This document shows, in pieces, positions 30,133 to 31,070 of a DNA stretch of 31,070 nucleotides. Origin of the DNA: a virus; IMG/VR virus record IMGVR_UViG_3300030406_000565, positions 1-31,070 of that record; one strand, given 5' to 3'. A program made the position numbers and the translations under genes. Each line of letters opens with the position of its first letter. Positions within the stretch are counted from its first letter, which is position 1. A model generated the notes under the pieces. It saw nothing but the letters and a program-made list of their open reading frames with translations, searched no databases and was not told the origin of the DNA.

Positions 30133-30363
30133 TTATTCAAATAATGTTACTAAAGTTAAATCAGCTTTTAGTTTTGAAGAATCTACACTATATAATTGTG
30201 TGTCATCTATCGTTAATGCTAATGTTTCTGTTTGACCACCTTCTAAAGCACCTAAAAAGCACTCAGGAGAGGAAAAATGTGGTATTGCTTCGGCTACTGT
30301 AAAATCTTCAATACCAAACTCTGTAAAGCAATATATCTTACCCCAATTTATTGTGTTAGCCAT
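30133..30363 (-). CDS. Unknown virion-region protein, 76 aa
   Basis: A small beta-rich protein (MANTINWGKIYCFTEFGIEDF...) with two widely spaced cysteines and no transmembrane segment. It begins at a TATTG-N7-ATG-like sequence (30361-30375). Not recognised; by place it is a minor tail or neck component. Confidence 0.65.
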   Translation of the reverse strand: MANTINWGKIYCFTEFGIEDFTVAEAIPHFSSPECFLGALEGGQTETLALTIDDTQLYSVDSSKLKADLTLVTLFE

Positions 30364-30375
30364 ATATTATCAATA
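30361..30375 (-). promoter_or_regulatory. Possible late motif TATTGATAATATATG (copy 6, weaker)
   Basis: Shares TATTG-N7-ATG with the other copies but differs in the middle, and it overlaps the end of the 34-codon frame upstream. No terminator precedes it. Confidence 0.35.
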
Positions 30376-30474
30376 CTTTTTTTTCGTTTTTGTTATATAT
30401 GTTTTTTGTAGATATTCTTTTAGCCTTTCTACATTTAGTGTTTTAGGCTTATAATCGTTTCTTACAAAACCCAT
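30370..30474 (-). CDS. Small basic peptide, 34 aa
   Basis: MGFVRNDYKPKTLNVERLKE..., Lys-rich, starting inside the end of the 167-aa gene (13-base overlap) and ending at the 76-aa gene leader. It fills the gap 30364-30461 with no other feature there. Could be a real coupled peptide or chance. Confidence 0.4.
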   Translation of the reverse strand: MGFVRNDYKPKTLNVERLKEYLQKTYITKTKKKY

Positions 30475-30965
30475 CCTTCAAAATTTGCGTTTTTGTCAGG
30501 GTACACGTCATCGTTTGAATTAGTGTAATATTCAGGATATTTACCACTTGCATTAAATGACATATAATCTATAAATCTATCAGTATAATACTGTGCTATG
30601 TTTCTTTCTTTTTCTATTAAAAAATCTATCTCATCTTTCTCTACGTTAGATGCGTTTTCGCTACCATGTTTAAATACGCCCTTGTTTGCAATAGTATAAG
30701 CAGCAAAAGGCAAATACTCAACCATTGCCCAATGTATTAGCATAGGTTTTACATAGTCAGTAACAAGGCTTAGATAATCACCTGTCAAACTACTTGCCTC
30801 TATATCGTCTTGTATTTTGTTGTATAGGTCAGTTCCTAAGTAGTTTCTAATATGTATATCTTGTGCAATCTTTATGTACTGCAAAAATTTGTCTGAATCC
30901 ACCGAACCGTTTACGGAAGTGAATTTAACTAAATCTTTTCTTGTTATAAATAATCCCTCTGCCAT
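30462..30965 (-). CDS. Head-tail connector-like protein, 167 aa
   Basis: Helical protein (LFITRKDLVKFTSVNGSVDSDKFLQYIKIAQDIHIRNYLGTDLYNKIQDDI...) of a type I recall from Bacteroidota phages (DUF6712-like) and which resembles gp6/adaptor-type head-tail connectors: several helices with a 'Q-x-x-x-I-x-x-x-L-G-x-x-L-Y' start. It probably forms a ring under the portal. The start lies three bases after the stop of the truncated gene at the window end; if that gene is the portal, the pairing portal-connector is exactly as expected. Confidence 0.65.
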   Translation of the reverse strand: MAEGLFITRKDLVKFTSVNGSVDSDKFLQYIKIAQDIHIRNYLGTDLYNKIQDDIEASSLTGDYLSLVTDYVKPMLIHWAMVEYLPFAAYTIANKGVFKHGSENASNVEKDEIDFLIEKERNIAQYYTDRFIDYMSFNASGKYPEYYTNSNDDVYPDKNANFEGWVL

Positions 30966-30968
30966 TTC

Positions 30969-31070
30969 TTATTTATTTACGAATCCACGATTAGCCATAT
31001 CTTTCGGTTTTATTGAAACCTTGGACGGTTCTTTACTTTTACTTGGTGCTTTTATACCTTCTTTTGCTCT
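30969..31070 (-). CDS. C-terminal 33 residues of a truncated gene (possibly the portal)
   Basis: Open from the window edge to a TAA at 30969, encoding a basic, flexible-looking end (...APSKSKEPSKVSIKPKDMANRGFVNK). The protein continues beyond the window. Its last residues and its place just before a connector-like gene make it a candidate for the missing end of the portal gene found at 1-1426, but the two pieces are not in the same frame if joined without a gap, so some sequence would have to be missing. Confidence 0.6.
   Translation of the reverse strand, partial: RAKEGIKAPSKSKEPSKVSIKPKDMANRGFVNK

Overview
The window is almost certainly most of the genome of one tailed double-stranded DNA phage (siphovirus-like). 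The host is probably in the Bacteroidota, and within that a flavobacterium-like bacterium. Reasons: roughly one-third GC; long A/T-rich translation starts without clear Shine-Dalgarno sequences; lipoprotein signals ending in Ser-Cys; and many protein families I know mainly from Bacteroidota phages (XkdF-type protease, DUF3127 ssDNA-binding-like protein, MjaI-type nuclease, 'ARSPFFIE' tail proteins, small basic 'KKRKGIHAKSK' protein). Family names come from memory of sequence patterns, not from a search. Every gene I accept is on the minus strand, so transcription runs from high to low coordinates. No tRNA, rRNA, CRISPR array, insertion sequence, integrase or lysogeny repressor was seen.

In transcription order: (1) 31070-29127: C-terminal tail of a truncated gene (possibly the end of the portal gene whose start lies at the other end of the window), a head-tail connector-like protein and small virion or tail-tip proteins. 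(2) 29124-24341: a 1014-aa tail fibre with three LamG-like domains, then a tightly overlapping lysis cassette (small membrane proteins, M15 endolysin, lipoprotein, GTA-type holin) and a small basic protein. (3) 24238-16367: early and replication genes: NinG-like nuclease, DUF3127 protein, RecA/DnaB-like ATPase, sigma factor, MjaI-like restriction endonuclease, PD-(D/E)XK nuclease, ParB-like nuclease domain, DNA methyltransferase, and a protein consisting only of a DnaA domain IV-like fold. (4) 16327-14448: small and large terminase and two small genes. (5) 14356-7216: tail module, starting with a frameshifting tail-assembly chaperone and ending with the tape measure protein. (6) 7184-1: head module: multi-domain prohead protease, repeat-rich virion protein, scaffold-like protein, major capsid protein, probable tail tube protein, and portal (truncated at the window edge).

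Regulation is partly visible. Five rho-independent terminators point along the minus strand. A recurring TATTG-N7-ATG-like motif precedes several late gene blocks, twice directly after a terminator. With a phage sigma factor present, this suggests a dedicated late-promoter system. The most striking global feature is that I find no CTAG site in the whole window, while the phage seems to encode an endonuclease of the MjaI family, whose type member cuts CTAG.
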